This document shows positions 25,609 to 33,617 of a DNA stretch of 64,000 nucleotides, piece by piece. A program made the position numbers and the translations under genes. Below the pieces are notes generated by a model that was not told the origin of the DNA, did not search any database, and worked only from the letters and a program-made list of their open reading frames with translations. The DNA comes from DASUPK01 sp963831605 (lineage in GTDB: Bacteria; Actinomycetota; Thermoleophilia; Solirubrobacterales; 70-9): contig CAWHQR010000003.1 of assembly GCA_963831605.1 (NCBI GenBank), positions 1-64,000 on the forward strand, given 5' to 3'. Position 1 is the first letter of the stretch, and every line of letters begins with the position of its first letter.

Positions 25609-26447
25609 TGGAAGCGGCTACCCAACAGCAGAAGCAGGCAGCTCCGCCGCCTCGGCTGCGTGAGACCTACGAGAGCGAGGTGAAGCCCGCGCTGACCGAG
25701 CGCTTCGGCTACTCGACCCCGATGGCCGTGCCCACACTGGACAAGATCACCCTGAACATGGGTCTGGGTGAGGCGAAGCAGAACACCCAGATGCTCGAGG
25801 CCGCCACCGAGCAGCTCGCGACGATCGCGGGGCAGGCGCCGAGCGTGCGCCGCGCGAAGAAGTCGGTCGCCAACTTCAAGGTCCGCGAGGGCATGCCCGT
25901 CGGCGTCGCCGTGACGCTTCGGCGCGCCCGGATGTGGGAGTTCCTGGACCGGCTCAACTCCATCGCCGTGCCACGGATCCGCGACTTCCGCGGCCTCAAT
26001 GCCCGTTCCTTCGACGGCCGCGGCAACTACTCGATGGGGATCCGCGAGCAGATCATCTTTCCGGAGATCGACTACGACTCGATCGACGAGGTCCGCGGCC
26101 TGGACGTGACCATCACCACGACCGCCAAGACCGACGAGGAGGCGTTCGCGCTGCTCGATGGCCTCGGGATGCCGTTCGCCCAGGAGGGTCGTCCCGGGCA
26201 GGCCGACGTCGAGGAAGAGGAAGAGGAGGAGCGCCGCAAGGAGGAGGCCCGCGAGCGGGCCGAGGCCGAGGCGGCCGCCCTCGAGCAGCTCAAGGAGGAG
26301 AACCCCGATGCCTACGCCAAGCCCGAGAAGCCCGAAGAGGGCGAAGAGGGTGAGGAGGGCGCCGAGGGTGAGGGCGGCGGCGAGGCCAAGGCCGAGTCCC
26401 GCGAAGGCGGGGACTCGGAAGAGACTTCAAGCAAGGAAGAGGAGTAA
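25608..26447 (+). CDS. rplE: 50S ribosomal protein L5 with long acidic C-terminal tail
   Basis: L5 binds 5S rRNA. The start is GTG 25608, overlapping the rplX stop. The product has 279 residues where typical L5 has ~180-187. The core (YGYSTPMAVPTL-like opening, NFKVREGMPVGVAVTLRRARMW split over the core, IREQIIFPEIDYD) ends near 187. Some 90 residues of Glu, Arg, Lys and Gly follow (VEEEEEEERRKEEARERAE). The tail is predicted helical at first, then disordered. Confidence 0.95.
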   Translation: MEAATQQQKQAAPPPRLRETYESEVKPALTERFGYSTPMAVPTLDKITLNMGLGEAKQNTQMLEAATEQLATIAGQAPSVRRAKKSVANFKVREGMPVGVAVTLRRARMWEFLDRLNSIAVPRIRDFRGLNARSFDGRGNYSMGIREQIIFPEIDYDSIDEVRGLDVTITTTAKTDEEAFALLDGLGMPFAQEGRPGQADVEEEEEEERRKEEARERAEAEAAALEQLKEENPDAYAKPEKPEEGEEGEEGAEGEGGGEAKAESREGGDSEETSSKEEE

Positions 26448-26632
26448 TGGCGAAGACATCGCAAAGGGTCCGGCAGCGCCGCGACCCGAAGTTCAAGACC
26501 CGCGGATATCACCGCTGCCGCCGCTGTGGCCGGCCGCGTGCGTACTACCGTAAGTTCGGCCTCTGCCGGATCTGCCTGCGCGAGGCCGCGCACAACGGGT
26601 ACGTGCCCGGGATGACCAAGTCGAGCTGGTAG
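26447..26632 (+). CDS. rpsZ: 30S ribosomal protein S14 type Z (zinc form)
   Basis: The 61-residue product is the short zinc-binding S14, with C24, C27, C40 and C43 in RCRRCGRPRAYYRKFGLCRI. It binds 16S rRNA in the 30S head. Together with zinc-type S4 and L36 here, it shows that this chromosome's main operons encode the zinc-binding paralogues. It overlaps rplE by one base (TAATG). Confidence 0.97.
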   Translation: MAKTSQRVRQRRDPKFKTRGYHRCRRCGRPRAYYRKFGLCRICLREAAHNGYVPGMTKSSW

Positions 26633-26634
26633 AG

Positions 26635-27030
26635 ATGCTGACCGACCCGATCACCGATTACCTGAACCGGATCCGCAACGCGCTCCTCGCCGACCACGAG
26701 GACGTGGAGATCCCCGCCTCGCGCCTGAAGCGGGAGATGACCCGCATCCTCAAGGAGCAGGGCTACATCGCCGACTTCAAGGTCGAGCCGGGACACGTCG
26801 GCGAGGTGATCAAGGTTCGCCTCCGCTACACCCAGAATCGCGATCCGGTGATCAGCGGCATGGACCGCGTCTCCCGCCCGGGCCGGCGCCGCTACGTTCC
26901 CAAGGACGAGGTTCCTCGGGTGTTCGGAGGCATGGGAACCACGATCATGTCCACCTCGCGCGGCGTCATGACCGGCCACGAGGCTCGGCAGAGAGGCGTC
27001 GGCGGAGAGGTCGTAGCGCACGTCTGGTGA
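26635..27030 (+). CDS. rpsH: 30S ribosomal protein S8
   Basis: S8 is a primary 16S-binding protein and the regulator of the spc operon in E. coli. The 131-residue product begins LTDPITDYLNRIRNALLADH. Its C-terminal block reads SRPGRRRYVPKDEVPRVFGG and STSRGVMTGHEARQRGVGGE. Two bases separate it from rpsZ. Confidence 0.97.
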   Translation: MLTDPITDYLNRIRNALLADHEDVEIPASRLKREMTRILKEQGYIADFKVEPGHVGEVIKVRLRYTQNRDPVISGMDRVSRPGRRRYVPKDEVPRVFGGMGTTIMSTSRGVMTGHEARQRGVGGEVVAHVW

Positions 27031-27037
27031 TCCACTG

Positions 27038-27571
27038 ATGAGCCGAATCGGAAGAAAGCCAATCGAGATTCCCGAGGGCGTCGAGATCGACGTCAAGCCC
27101 GGCACCGTCTTCGTCAAGGGCCCCAAGGGGGAGCTCAATCAGCACGTCGACACCGACATGAAGGTGGCGATCGACGACGGCACCCTTACCGTCGAGCGGC
27201 CCACGGACCGCGGAGAGCACCGTGCCCTGCACGGGCTCACCCGAAGCCTGATCGCGAACATGGTCGAGGGCGTCACCGACGGATTCGAGAAGCGGCTGGA
27301 GATCCAGGGCGTCGGTTACCGGGCCAATCTGAAGGGCAAGAGCCTCGAGATGGCGCTTGGCTACTCGCATCCCGTCGCGATCGACGCGCCCGAGGGAATC
27401 GAGTTCGAGGTCCCGCAGCCGACGGAGGTCGTTGTTCGCGGGATCGACAAGCAGCTGGTCGGCGAAACCGCGGCGCGCATCCGCAAGACTCGCCCGCCCG
27501 AGCCTTACAAGGGCAAGGGTGTCCGCTACGCCGGCGAGCACGTCGCCCGCAAGGTCGGGAAGAGGGCCTGA
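27038..27571 (+). CDS. rplF: 50S ribosomal protein L6
   Basis: L6 lies near the sarcin-ricin loop. The 177-residue product begins SRIGRKPIEIPEGVEIDVKP. It has two related alpha/beta domains and ends with PEPYKGKGVRYAGEHVARKV. The stop overlaps the rplR start by one base. Confidence 0.97.
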   Translation: MSRIGRKPIEIPEGVEIDVKPGTVFVKGPKGELNQHVDTDMKVAIDDGTLTVERPTDRGEHRALHGLTRSLIANMVEGVTDGFEKRLEIQGVGYRANLKGKSLEMALGYSHPVAIDAPEGIEFEVPQPTEVVVRGIDKQLVGETAARIRKTRPPEPYKGKGVRYAGEHVARKVGKRA

Positions 27572-27924
27572 TGACCGTTCTTACCAAGCCCCAGCAGAGG
27601 CTTCGCCGGCGTCGCCGCGTCCGCGCGCGAATCCGCGGCAGCGCCGAGCGCCCGCGCCTGTCGGTCTACCGCTCGAACCGCGGGGTCTTCGCCCAGCTGA
27701 TCGACGACGATGCCGGCCGCACGGTCGCCTCCGCCTCCTGGACCGAGGACGAGCTCCGCAAGCTCGGTTCGATGGAGCAGGCCAAGCGCGCCGGGGAGCT
27801 GCTCGCCGAGCGCGGCAAGGCCGCTGGAGTCGAGACCTGCGTCTTCGACCGCGGCGGCTACCGCTTCCACGGCCGCGTTGCGGCGATCGCCGAAGGCGCT
27901 CGTGAGGGAGGCCTGAAGTTCTGA
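27571..27924 (+). CDS. rplR: 50S ribosomal protein L18
   Basis: L18 binds 5S rRNA with L5. The 117-residue product contains RVRARIRGSAERPRLSVYRS and ends FDRGGYRFHGRVAAIAEGAR onward. The ATG overlaps the rplF TGA. 37 nt follow before rpsE, longer than most gaps in this operon. Confidence 0.97.
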   Translation: MTVLTKPQQRLRRRRRVRARIRGSAERPRLSVYRSNRGVFAQLIDDDAGRTVASASWTEDELRKLGSMEQAKRAGELLAERGKAAGVETCVFDRGGYRFHGRVAAIAEGAREGGLKF

Positions 27925-27961
27925 TGGCCGCCCAGGCAAACCCGCTACCTTCGTCCGTCCG

Positions 27962-28693
27962 ATGGCTGTAGAGAGCGTCTCACCCAAGGGCCTCGACCTG
28001 CAGGAGCGGGTGATCGAGATCAACCGCGTCGCCAAGGTCGTGAAGGGCGGCCGGCGCTTCTCGTTCACCGCCCTGGTCGCGGTCGGCGACGAGGATTCCG
28101 TGGTCGGGATCGGTTACGGCAAGGCCCGTGAGGTCCCGCTGGCGATCCAGAAGGCCGTTGAGGACGCCCGCAAGAACCTGATTCGCGTCCCCAAGTACGG
28201 GCAGACGATCACCCATCGCGTGATCGGTCGCTTCGGCGCGGGGCACGTCGTCCTGCGCCCGGCGAGCCCCGGTACCGGCGTAATCGCCGGTGGCGGCGTT
28301 CGGGCGGTGCTCGAGCTCGGCGGTGTCCGCGACGTGCTCACCAAGAGCATCGGAACCCAGAACCCGATCAACCTGGTCAAGGCCACCATGGAGGGCCTGG
28401 TGAGCCTCCGCAGGCCAGAGGACGTGGCGAAGCTGCGCGGCATCTCCATCCGCGAGGTGCTCGGCGTCGGCAACGGCAACGGCGCCGCGAAGGACGAGGA
28501 GCGCCCAAGGACGAGACGCCCAAGGACGAGACGCCCAAGGACGAGACGCCCAAGGACGAAGCGCCCAAGGACGAGACGCCCAAGGTTGAGACGCCCAAGG
28601 AGGTTGAACCGCCCGCAGGCGGCGGCGAGACCGAGGCTCCTGAAGATGCGGTCGCCGCCGCCGAGGACGGTTCTTCTGATGGCGAAGCCGTAA
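27962..28693 (+). CDS. rpsE: 30S ribosomal protein S5 with apparently frameshifted tail
   Basis: S5 contributes to translational fidelity. The core (residues ~1-170: LDLQERVIEINRVAKVVKGG, GYGKAREVPLAIQKAVEDAR, GTGVIAGGGVRAVLELGGVR) is intact. From residue 181 the frame reads repetitive Arg-Pro-Arg-Thr using rare codons (AGG, AGA, CCA). The -1 frame of the same 15-base repeats reads DETPK units with normal codon use, like the acidic tails of L10 and S17. The first repeat (28493-28509) has two extra G residues at 28498-28499. The stop at 28691-28693 is followed by a good rpmD ribosome binding site. TACCTT, 10 nt before the ATG, may be an internal -10. Confidence 0.85.
   Translation: MAVESVSPKGLDLQERVIEINRVAKVVKGGRRFSFTALVAVGDEDSVVGIGYGKAREVPLAIQKAVEDARKNLIRVPKYGQTITHRVIGRFGAGHVVLRPASPGTGVIAGGGVRAVLELGGVRDVLTKSIGTQNPINLVKATMEGLVSLRRPEDVAKLRGISIREVLGVGNGNGAAKDEERPRTRRPRTRRPRTRRPRTKRPRTRRPRLRRPRRLNRPQAAARPRLLKMRSPPPRTVLLMAKP
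28493..28599 (+). repeat. 15-base tandem repeat within rpsE
   Basis: About seven units of GACGAGACGCCCAAG type run head to tail. The first unit is 17 bases because of two extra G residues, and the fifth has GAAG in place of GAGA. The repeat lies in the S5 tail. All units after the first keep one frame (DETPK), which is not the frame of the S5 core. Confidence 0.85.
28677..28690 (+). repeat. Copy D of the TGATGGCGAAGCCG 14-mer
   Basis: This copy lies across the last codons of rpsE, directly before its TAA. The same 14-mer occurs at 14037, 32187 and 38668 in convergent intergenic junctions. Here the neighbouring module sequences are absent, so common origin is uncertain; coding for SDGEA in the alternative frame could explain it. 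Confidence 0.4.
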
Positions 28694-28723
28694 GCTCCCG
28701 CTACTCCGGAGGAGCAGCTCCTA

Positions 28724-28903
28724 ATGCCCGACGTCGCCCTCAAGCAGGTCCGATCTTCCAATGGCGCTTCCGGCGTGCAGCGCGACACCCTGCGCTCGCT
28801 CAGGCTCGGCCGAATCGGCAGGGAGGCGAAGCATGCCGACACTCCGCAGCTGCGGGGGATGATCCGCACCGTCAGCCACCTGGTGGAGGTCGACGGTGGC
28901 TGA
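28724..28903 (+). CDS. rpmD: 50S ribosomal protein L30
   Basis: The 59-residue product begins PDVALKQVRSSNGASGVQRD and contains LRSLRLGRIGREAKH and MIRTVSHLVEV, the L30 pattern of a short ferredoxin-like fold. GGAGGAG at 28708-28714 sits nine nt before the ATG. Its end overlaps the rplO GTG by eight bases. The position between rpsE and rplO is the classical one. Confidence 0.93.
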   Translation: MPDVALKQVRSSNGASGVQRDTLRSLRLGRIGREAKHADTPQLRGMIRTVSHLVEVDGG

Positions 28904-29387
28904 CGAGAAGAAGGCGGATCAGGTCGGCCTGCACTCGCTGAAGCCCGCTCCGGGCTCCCGTCGGCCGCGCAAGCGGCTTGGGCGCGGTCACGGCACCGGG
29001 CACGGCAAGACCTCGGGCCGCGGCCACAAGGGCGCCGGCGCCCGCTCGGGCAGCAAGCGCAAGACGGCCTACGAGGGCGGTCAGAACCCGATCCATATGA
29101 GGATGCGGAAGCTGCGCGGCCCGAACAAGAAGATGTCGATGCCGTTCGAGAAGTTCCGGACGCGGACCCAGCCGGTCAACCTCTCCGATCTCGACGCCCG
29201 CTTCAAGGCCAATGACGAGGTGACGCCCGAGTCCCTGCGCGAGGCCGGGCTGGCCAAGCGCCGTGACCCGGTCAAGATCCTCGCGCGGGGCGATATCTCG
29301 AAGAAGCTGACGGTCAAGGCGCACGCGTTCAGCGCCCAGGCCAAGGAGAAGATCGAGGCGGCAGGCGGGACCTGCGAAGTTATCTAG
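28896..29387 (+). CDS. rplO: 50S ribosomal protein L15
   Basis: L15 is a late assembly protein. The start is GTG 28896, inside the end of rpmD. The 163-residue product has the basic Gly-rich N-terminal part (RPRKRLGRGHGTGHGKTSGR) and a globular C-terminal domain ending KIEAAGGTCEVI. It is followed at once by secY. Confidence 0.97.
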   Translation: MADEKKADQVGLHSLKPAPGSRRPRKRLGRGHGTGHGKTSGRGHKGAGARSGSKRKTAYEGGQNPIHMRMRKLRGPNKKMSMPFEKFRTRTQPVNLSDLDARFKANDEVTPESLREAGLAKRRDPVKILARGDISKKLTVKAHAFSAQAKEKIEAAGGTCEVI

Positions 29388-30656
29388 ATGCTCCAGACGA
29401 TTCTCAACGCCTTCACGGTCCAGGAGATCCGCAAGAAGCTGATCTTCACCGCGGGGATCTTGGCGCTCTACCGCCTCGGTGCCTACATCCCGTCGCCCGG
29501 CGTCGACGCGCAGGCGATCAAGGACGGGGTCAACAACGTCGGGGGTTCGAACATCCTCGGCTTCCTCAACCTCTTCTCGGGCGGAAGCCTCTCCCGCCTC
29601 TCCCTCTTCGCGCTCGGGATCATGCCCTACATCACGGCCTCGATCATCCTGCAGCTGCTGACGGTGGTCGTGCCCTCCCTGGAGCGCCTCCAGAAGGAGG
29701 GCGAGGTCGGCCAGCAGAAGATCACGCAGTACACGCGCTACCTGACCGTCGTCCTGGCCTTCGCCCAGTCCCTGGGCTTCGTCTTCCTGTTCAGCTCGTC
29801 GAGCGTCGGGGGCCAGAACGTGATCGGCGAGCGCACCTTCCCGAAGGTCTTCCTGATCGTGGTGACCCTGACCGCCGGCTGCACCGTCCTGATGTGGATG
29901 GGGGAGCTGATCACCCAACGCGGAATCGGGAACGGGATCTCACTGATGATCTTCGCCTCGATCGTCTCGCGCATCCCCGAGGGCATCACGAAATGGTGGA
30001 ACAACCCTGATCAGGTCTTCGTCGTGATGATGCCGTTCATCGCGCTCGCGGTGGTCGTCGCGATCGTCTTCGTCCAGGAGGGCCAGCGCCGGATCCCTGT
30101 GCAGTACGCGAAACGAGTGGTCGGGCGCCGGATGACGTCCGGAGGATCGACCTACCTGCCGTTACGCGTGAACATGGCCGGAGTGATCCCGGTGATCTTC
30201 GCCGCCTCGATCATGGCGTTCCCGCCCACCATCGGTCAGCTCATCAACACTCCCGCTGCGCTCGACTTCGCCGCGTTCTTCAGCCCCAACAGCTGGCACT
30301 ACGTGGTCGGAGAGGTCTTCTTCATCGTGATCTTCACCTACTTCTACACGGCGGTCACCTTCAATCCGGTCGACCAGGCCGACAACCTGAAGAAATACGG
30401 GGGGTTCATCCCCGGCGTGCGGCCCGGACGACCTACCGCCGAATACCTGGACCGGATCCTCTCCAGGCTCACCTTCCCCGGCGCCCTGTACCTGGGCGCG
30501 GTCGCGGCGTTGCCGACCATCCTGATCAGCCAGACATCGGCAAACTTCTTCTTCGGCGGGACCTCCATCCTGATCGTCGTGGGCGTCGCCCTCGACACCG
30601 TGAAGCAGCTGGAGGCCCAGCTGATGATGAGAAATTACGAAGGGTTCCTGAAGTAG
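29388..30656 (+). CDS. secY: Preprotein translocase subunit SecY
   Basis: SecY is the protein-conducting channel of the inner membrane. The 422-residue product has ten membrane segments, the first beginning IRKKLIFTAGILALYRLGAY. The conserved cytoplasmic loop QRRIPVQYAKRVVGRRM is present, as is a C-terminal stretch ending QLMMRNYEGFLK. It partners SecE, encoded at the start of the window. The ATG follows the rplO stop directly. Confidence 0.98.
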   Translation: MLQTILNAFTVQEIRKKLIFTAGILALYRLGAYIPSPGVDAQAIKDGVNNVGGSNILGFLNLFSGGSLSRLSLFALGIMPYITASIILQLLTVVVPSLERLQKEGEVGQQKITQYTRYLTVVLAFAQSLGFVFLFSSSSVGGQNVIGERTFPKVFLIVVTLTAGCTVLMWMGELITQRGIGNGISLMIFASIVSRIPEGITKWWNNPDQVFVVMMPFIALAVVVAIVFVQEGQRRIPVQYAKRVVGRRMTSGGSTYLPLRVNMAGVIPVIFAASIMAFPPTIGQLINTPAALDFAAFFSPNSWHYVVGEVFFIVIFTYFYTAVTFNPVDQADNLKKYGGFIPGVRPGRPTAEYLDRILSRLTFPGALYLGAVAALPTILISQTSANFFFGGTSILIVVGVALDTVKQLEAQLMMRNYEGFLK

Positions 30657-30708
30657 GAACCGGCGCCGCGAACCGCCCGTCCGCGCCGCGGGCACAAACA
30701 GATCCCCG

Positions 30709-31392
30709 ATGCCAGAGCTCAATCTCATCCTCCTCGGACCTCCGGGCTCCGGTAAGGGAACGCAGGGCGAGCGCCTGCAGGAGGATTTCCGGCTCCCGTA
30801 CTACGCGACGGGTGACATCCTGCGCGCCGCGGTGAAGGAGGGCACCGAGGTCGGAAAACGGGCCAAGGAGTTCATGGACCGGGGCGACCTGGTGCCGGAC
30901 GAGGTCATCATCGGCGTGATCGCGGAGCGCCTCCAGGGAGAGGAGGCGGCCGACGGCTTCATCCTCGATGGCTTCCCCCGTACGGTTCCGCAGGCCGAGG
31001 CCCTCAGCTCGAAGATGAAGGAGCTCGGGCGCAGCCTCACGGCGGTGATCCTGATCGACACCCCGGAGGACGAGGTGGTGCGGCGGCTTGGCGGGCGCCG
31101 GACCTGCGAGGAGAACCCGAGTCACATCTACCACCTCGACTTTGACCCGCCGAAGGAGGAGGGCGTCTGCGACATCGACGGCGCCAAGCTGGTCGTCCGG
31201 GACGACGACAAGCCGGAGGTGATCAAGAACCGTCTCGGCCAGTATCGAGAGAAGACCGAGCCACTGATCTCCTACTACGAGGACCATGGCATCCTCAGCA
31301 AGGTCGACGGCGCGCAGTCGCCCGACCAGGTCGAAGAGAGCATCCACGGGATCCTCGCGACGCTACGTCGCGAGGAAGAGGAGGGGATGTGA
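30709..31392 (+). CDS. adk: Adenylate kinase
   Basis: Adk interconverts ATP, ADP and AMP. The 227-residue product has the P-loop GPPGSGKGT (10-18), FILDGFPRT and a long LID. The LID begins RRTCEENPSHIYHLDF and later has VCDID. Compared with zinc-type LIDs (C-x2-C ... C-x2-C/D), the second cysteine is missing, leaving C, possibly H, C and D. Metal binding is therefore doubtful. There is no clear Shine-Dalgarno. It lies 52 nt after secY, in the usual secY-adk-map order. Confidence 0.96.
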   Translation: MPELNLILLGPPGSGKGTQGERLQEDFRLPYYATGDILRAAVKEGTEVGKRAKEFMDRGDLVPDEVIIGVIAERLQGEEAADGFILDGFPRTVPQAEALSSKMKELGRSLTAVILIDTPEDEVVRRLGGRRTCEENPSHIYHLDFDPPKEEGVCDIDGAKLVVRDDDKPEVIKNRLGQYREKTEPLISYYEDHGILSKVDGAQSPDQVEESIHGILATLRREEEEGM

Positions 31393-31399
31393 GACTGGC

Positions 31400-32167
31400 A
31401 TGTTCCGCGGCATGATCATCCGCAAGACCTCTGAGCAGATCGACGCGATGGCCGAAGCCGGCAGGATTCAGGCCCGCTGCCTGCGCATGCTGCGCTCCAA
31501 GGCCCGCCCCGGCGTCACCACCAAGGAGCTCGACGAGGCGGCAGAGAAGTTCATCCTCTCCCAGGGCGCGGTCCCCTCGTTCAAGGGCTACCGGGGGTTC
31601 CCCGGCTCGATCTGCACGTCACCGAACTCGATGGTCGTCCACGGCATCCCCGGTCCATACGAGCTGCGCCGCGGCGACATCCTCTCGATCGACGTCGGCG
31701 TGACCTACGAGGGCTGGGTCGCGGATGCGGCGATCACGGTCGCGGTGGGGGAGAAGCCGGAGGGTGCCGAGCCGCTGCTCACGGCCACCAAGGACGCCCT
31801 CTTCGAGGGCATCGCCGAGGCGGTGCAGGGCAACCATCTCAGCGACATCTCGCACGCCGTCCAGCAGCGGGTGGAGCGCGACGGGCTGTCGATCATCCGC
31901 ACCCTCGTCGGCCATGGTGTCGGCCGCGAAATGCACGAGGATCCGCAGATCCCGAACTTCGGGGATCCCGGCAAGGGGCCGGAGCTCGAGATCGGCATGG
32001 TGTTCGCGATCGAGCCGATGGTCAACGCCGGCGGCGCCGACGTCCGCATGGGCTCGGACGGCTGGGCCGTCTATTCGGCGGACGACTCGCTCGCGGCTCA
32101 CTTCGAGTTCACGGTCGCGGTCACAGAGGACGGCCCGCGCGTCCTCACCCCCTGGCATTTGGAATAG
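31400..32167 (+). CDS. map: Methionine aminopeptidase, type I
   Basis: MAP removes the initiator methionine. The 255-residue product (start ATG 31400; ATG 31412 is an alternative) has the five metal ligands of the pita-bread fold: Asp in SIDVGVTYEGWVADAA (two), His in TLVGHGVGREMHE, Glu in VFAIEPM, and Glu near the C-terminus (FTVAVTEDG). There is no N-terminal zinc or SH3-binding extension. In most Actinobacteria infA follows; here it does not. Confidence 0.97.
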   Translation: MFRGMIIRKTSEQIDAMAEAGRIQARCLRMLRSKARPGVTTKELDEAAEKFILSQGAVPSFKGYRGFPGSICTSPNSMVVHGIPGPYELRRGDILSIDVGVTYEGWVADAAITVAVGEKPEGAEPLLTATKDALFEGIAEAVQGNHLSDISHAVQQRVERDGLSIIRTLVGHGVGREMHEDPQIPNFGDPGKGPELEIGMVFAIEPMVNAGGADVRMGSDGWAVYSADDSLAAHFEFTVAVTEDGPRVLTPWHLE

Positions 32168-32201
32168 CGCCCACCAGGCCGCGAGCTGATGGCGAAGCCG
32201 T
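32168..32201. repeat. Convergent-junction repeat element, copy B
   Basis: The 34-nt gap between map and the convergent efflux gene contains CACCAGGCCGC (32172-32182) joined almost directly to CTGATGGCGAAGCCGTC (32186-32202). Copy A holds the same two modules 50-60 nt apart with a hairpin between. The GATGGC-GAA-GCCGTC hairpin is intact. Confidence 0.6.
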
Positions 32202-33617
32202 CTAGCCGGACTCCGCCCCGACGAGGTTCGCGGGCTCGACGCCCTCGGCGTAGCTCCCTCTCGCGCGGGGAATCGCAAGCGCGGCCAGGATCGCCAGTAC
32301 CAGGGAGACCGCGATCACGCTGAACGCGACGACGAACGACTGCTCCGTGGGGCTTCCGCCCCCGGCGATGATCGTGGCCACGATCTGTCCGCCGAACGCA
32401 CCGCCGATGGTGCGGGTGATCGTATTCACGCCCGTCGCCACGCCCGTCTGATCGGGCGGCACGGCCTCCACGATCAGGTTGGCCATCGCCGCGAAGGCAA
32501 GTCCGATGCCGATTCCGAGCAGGGCGGCGGCGACGTAGACCTCCCACGGCTGACTGTGCGCGACGGCGAGCATCGCGAAGGCGGCCGCCGCGAAGGCGCA
32601 GCCGACGATCAGGGGCAGGCGGGAGCCGTACCGGCCCTGCAGTGGCCCCGCCAACGGCCCGATGACCATCATGGCGATCGTCAGCGGGACCATGAAGAGC
32701 CCTGCGCCGGTCACCGATGCGGCGAAGCCAAAACCCGTGCTGGTCGAGGACTCGACGAACTGGGGCAGGACGATGAACGACGAGTACATGCCCGCTCCCA
32801 GGAGAAATGCGACGAGATCCGTCGTCCAGACGGGGCGCGAGCGCATCACCGACATGTCGACCAGGGGGTCTCGAGCAACCAGCTCGACGCGGACCCAGGC
32901 CACCAGGAGGACGATGCCGGCCGCGATCAGGCCGATCGTCTTGGGAGATCCCCAGCCCCAGGTTGACGTTTCGCTCACCGCCAGGAGCAGCGCGGCGAGC
33001 CCGGAGGAGAGGAGCGCCGCGGCGCCCCAGTTGATTCTGCTCGGAGCCTTGATCGGCGATTCGGGAACGAAGGCCCAGGTCAGCACCGCGGAGAACACCA
33101 CCGTGACGAGCGGGACCCAGAAGAGCCAGTGGTAGGAGAGGTTCGTCACGATCGGTCCCGCGAGCACGATTCCGAGGCCGCCGCCGACGCCCAGAATCGC
33201 GGACATCAGGCCGATGCCGCCCGCCACCCGCCGCGGCGGGAACTCATCGCGAATGATCCCGAACGCGAGGGGGAAGATTCCGCCACCGGCTCCCTGGATC
33301 ACGCGGCCGATGATCATCACACCGATCGAGGTCGCCAGGGCCGAGATCAGCGTGCCGAACGCGAGGACGACGAGGACGACGAGCAGGCTCTTCTCCTTGC
33401 CGTGGATGTCGCCCAGCCGCCCGATGATCGGTGTCGCGACCGACGCGCTCAGCAGGTAGGCCGTGAGGATCCAGGCGACGGTGCTCTCGCTCGTATTCAG
33501 GGTGTGCTGGATGTCGGGCAGGGCCGGCGCCACCATCGACTGCAGCAGCGCGAATGACAGCCCGCCGATTGAGAGCACGGCGAGGGTCAGGCCCGGGCTG
33601 CTGCGCTTCGCTTCCAT
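32202..33617 (-). CDS. MFS drug efflux transporter, DHA2 (14-TM) type
   Basis: The 471-residue product has about 14 hydrophobic segments. The MFS motif A reads GRLGDIHGKEKSLL, and the motif C-like segment is SAILGVGGGLGIVLAGPIV. These place it with EmrB/QacA-type proton-driven exporters of toxic compounds. Its ATG overlaps the stop of the universal stress gene (ATGA), and tetR lies upstream, so tetR-usp-MFS is one operon. Efflux regulated by TetR is a well-known arrangement; the substrate is unknown. Confidence 0.9.
   Translation of the reverse strand: MEAKRSSPGLTLAVLSIGGLSFALLQSMVAPALPDIQHTLNTSESTVAWILTAYLLSASVATPIIGRLGDIHGKEKSLLVVLVVLAFGTLISALATSIGVMIIGRVIQGAGGGIFPLAFGIIRDEFPPRRVAGGIGLMSAILGVGGGLGIVLAGPIVTNLSYHWLFWVPLVTVVFSAVLTWAFVPESPIKAPSRINWGAAALLSSGLAALLLAVSETSTWGWGSPKTIGLIAAGIVLLVAWVRVELVARDPLVDMSVMRSRPVWTTDLVAFLLGAGMYSSFIVLPQFVESSTSTGFGFAASVTGAGLFMVPLTIAMMVIGPLAGPLQGRYGSRLPLIVGCAFAAAAFAMLAVAHSQPWEVYVAAALLGIGIGLAFAAMANLIVEAVPPDQTGVATGVNTITRTIGGAFGGQIVATIIAGGGSPTEQSFVVAFSVIAVSLVLAILAALAIPRARGSYAEGVEPANLVGAESG

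Noticed and set aside
28493..28599. Regular repeats resembling a CRISPR-like or satellite array
   Set aside because: Units are 15 bases with no spacers and keep a reading frame; they are coding repeats in the S5 tail.
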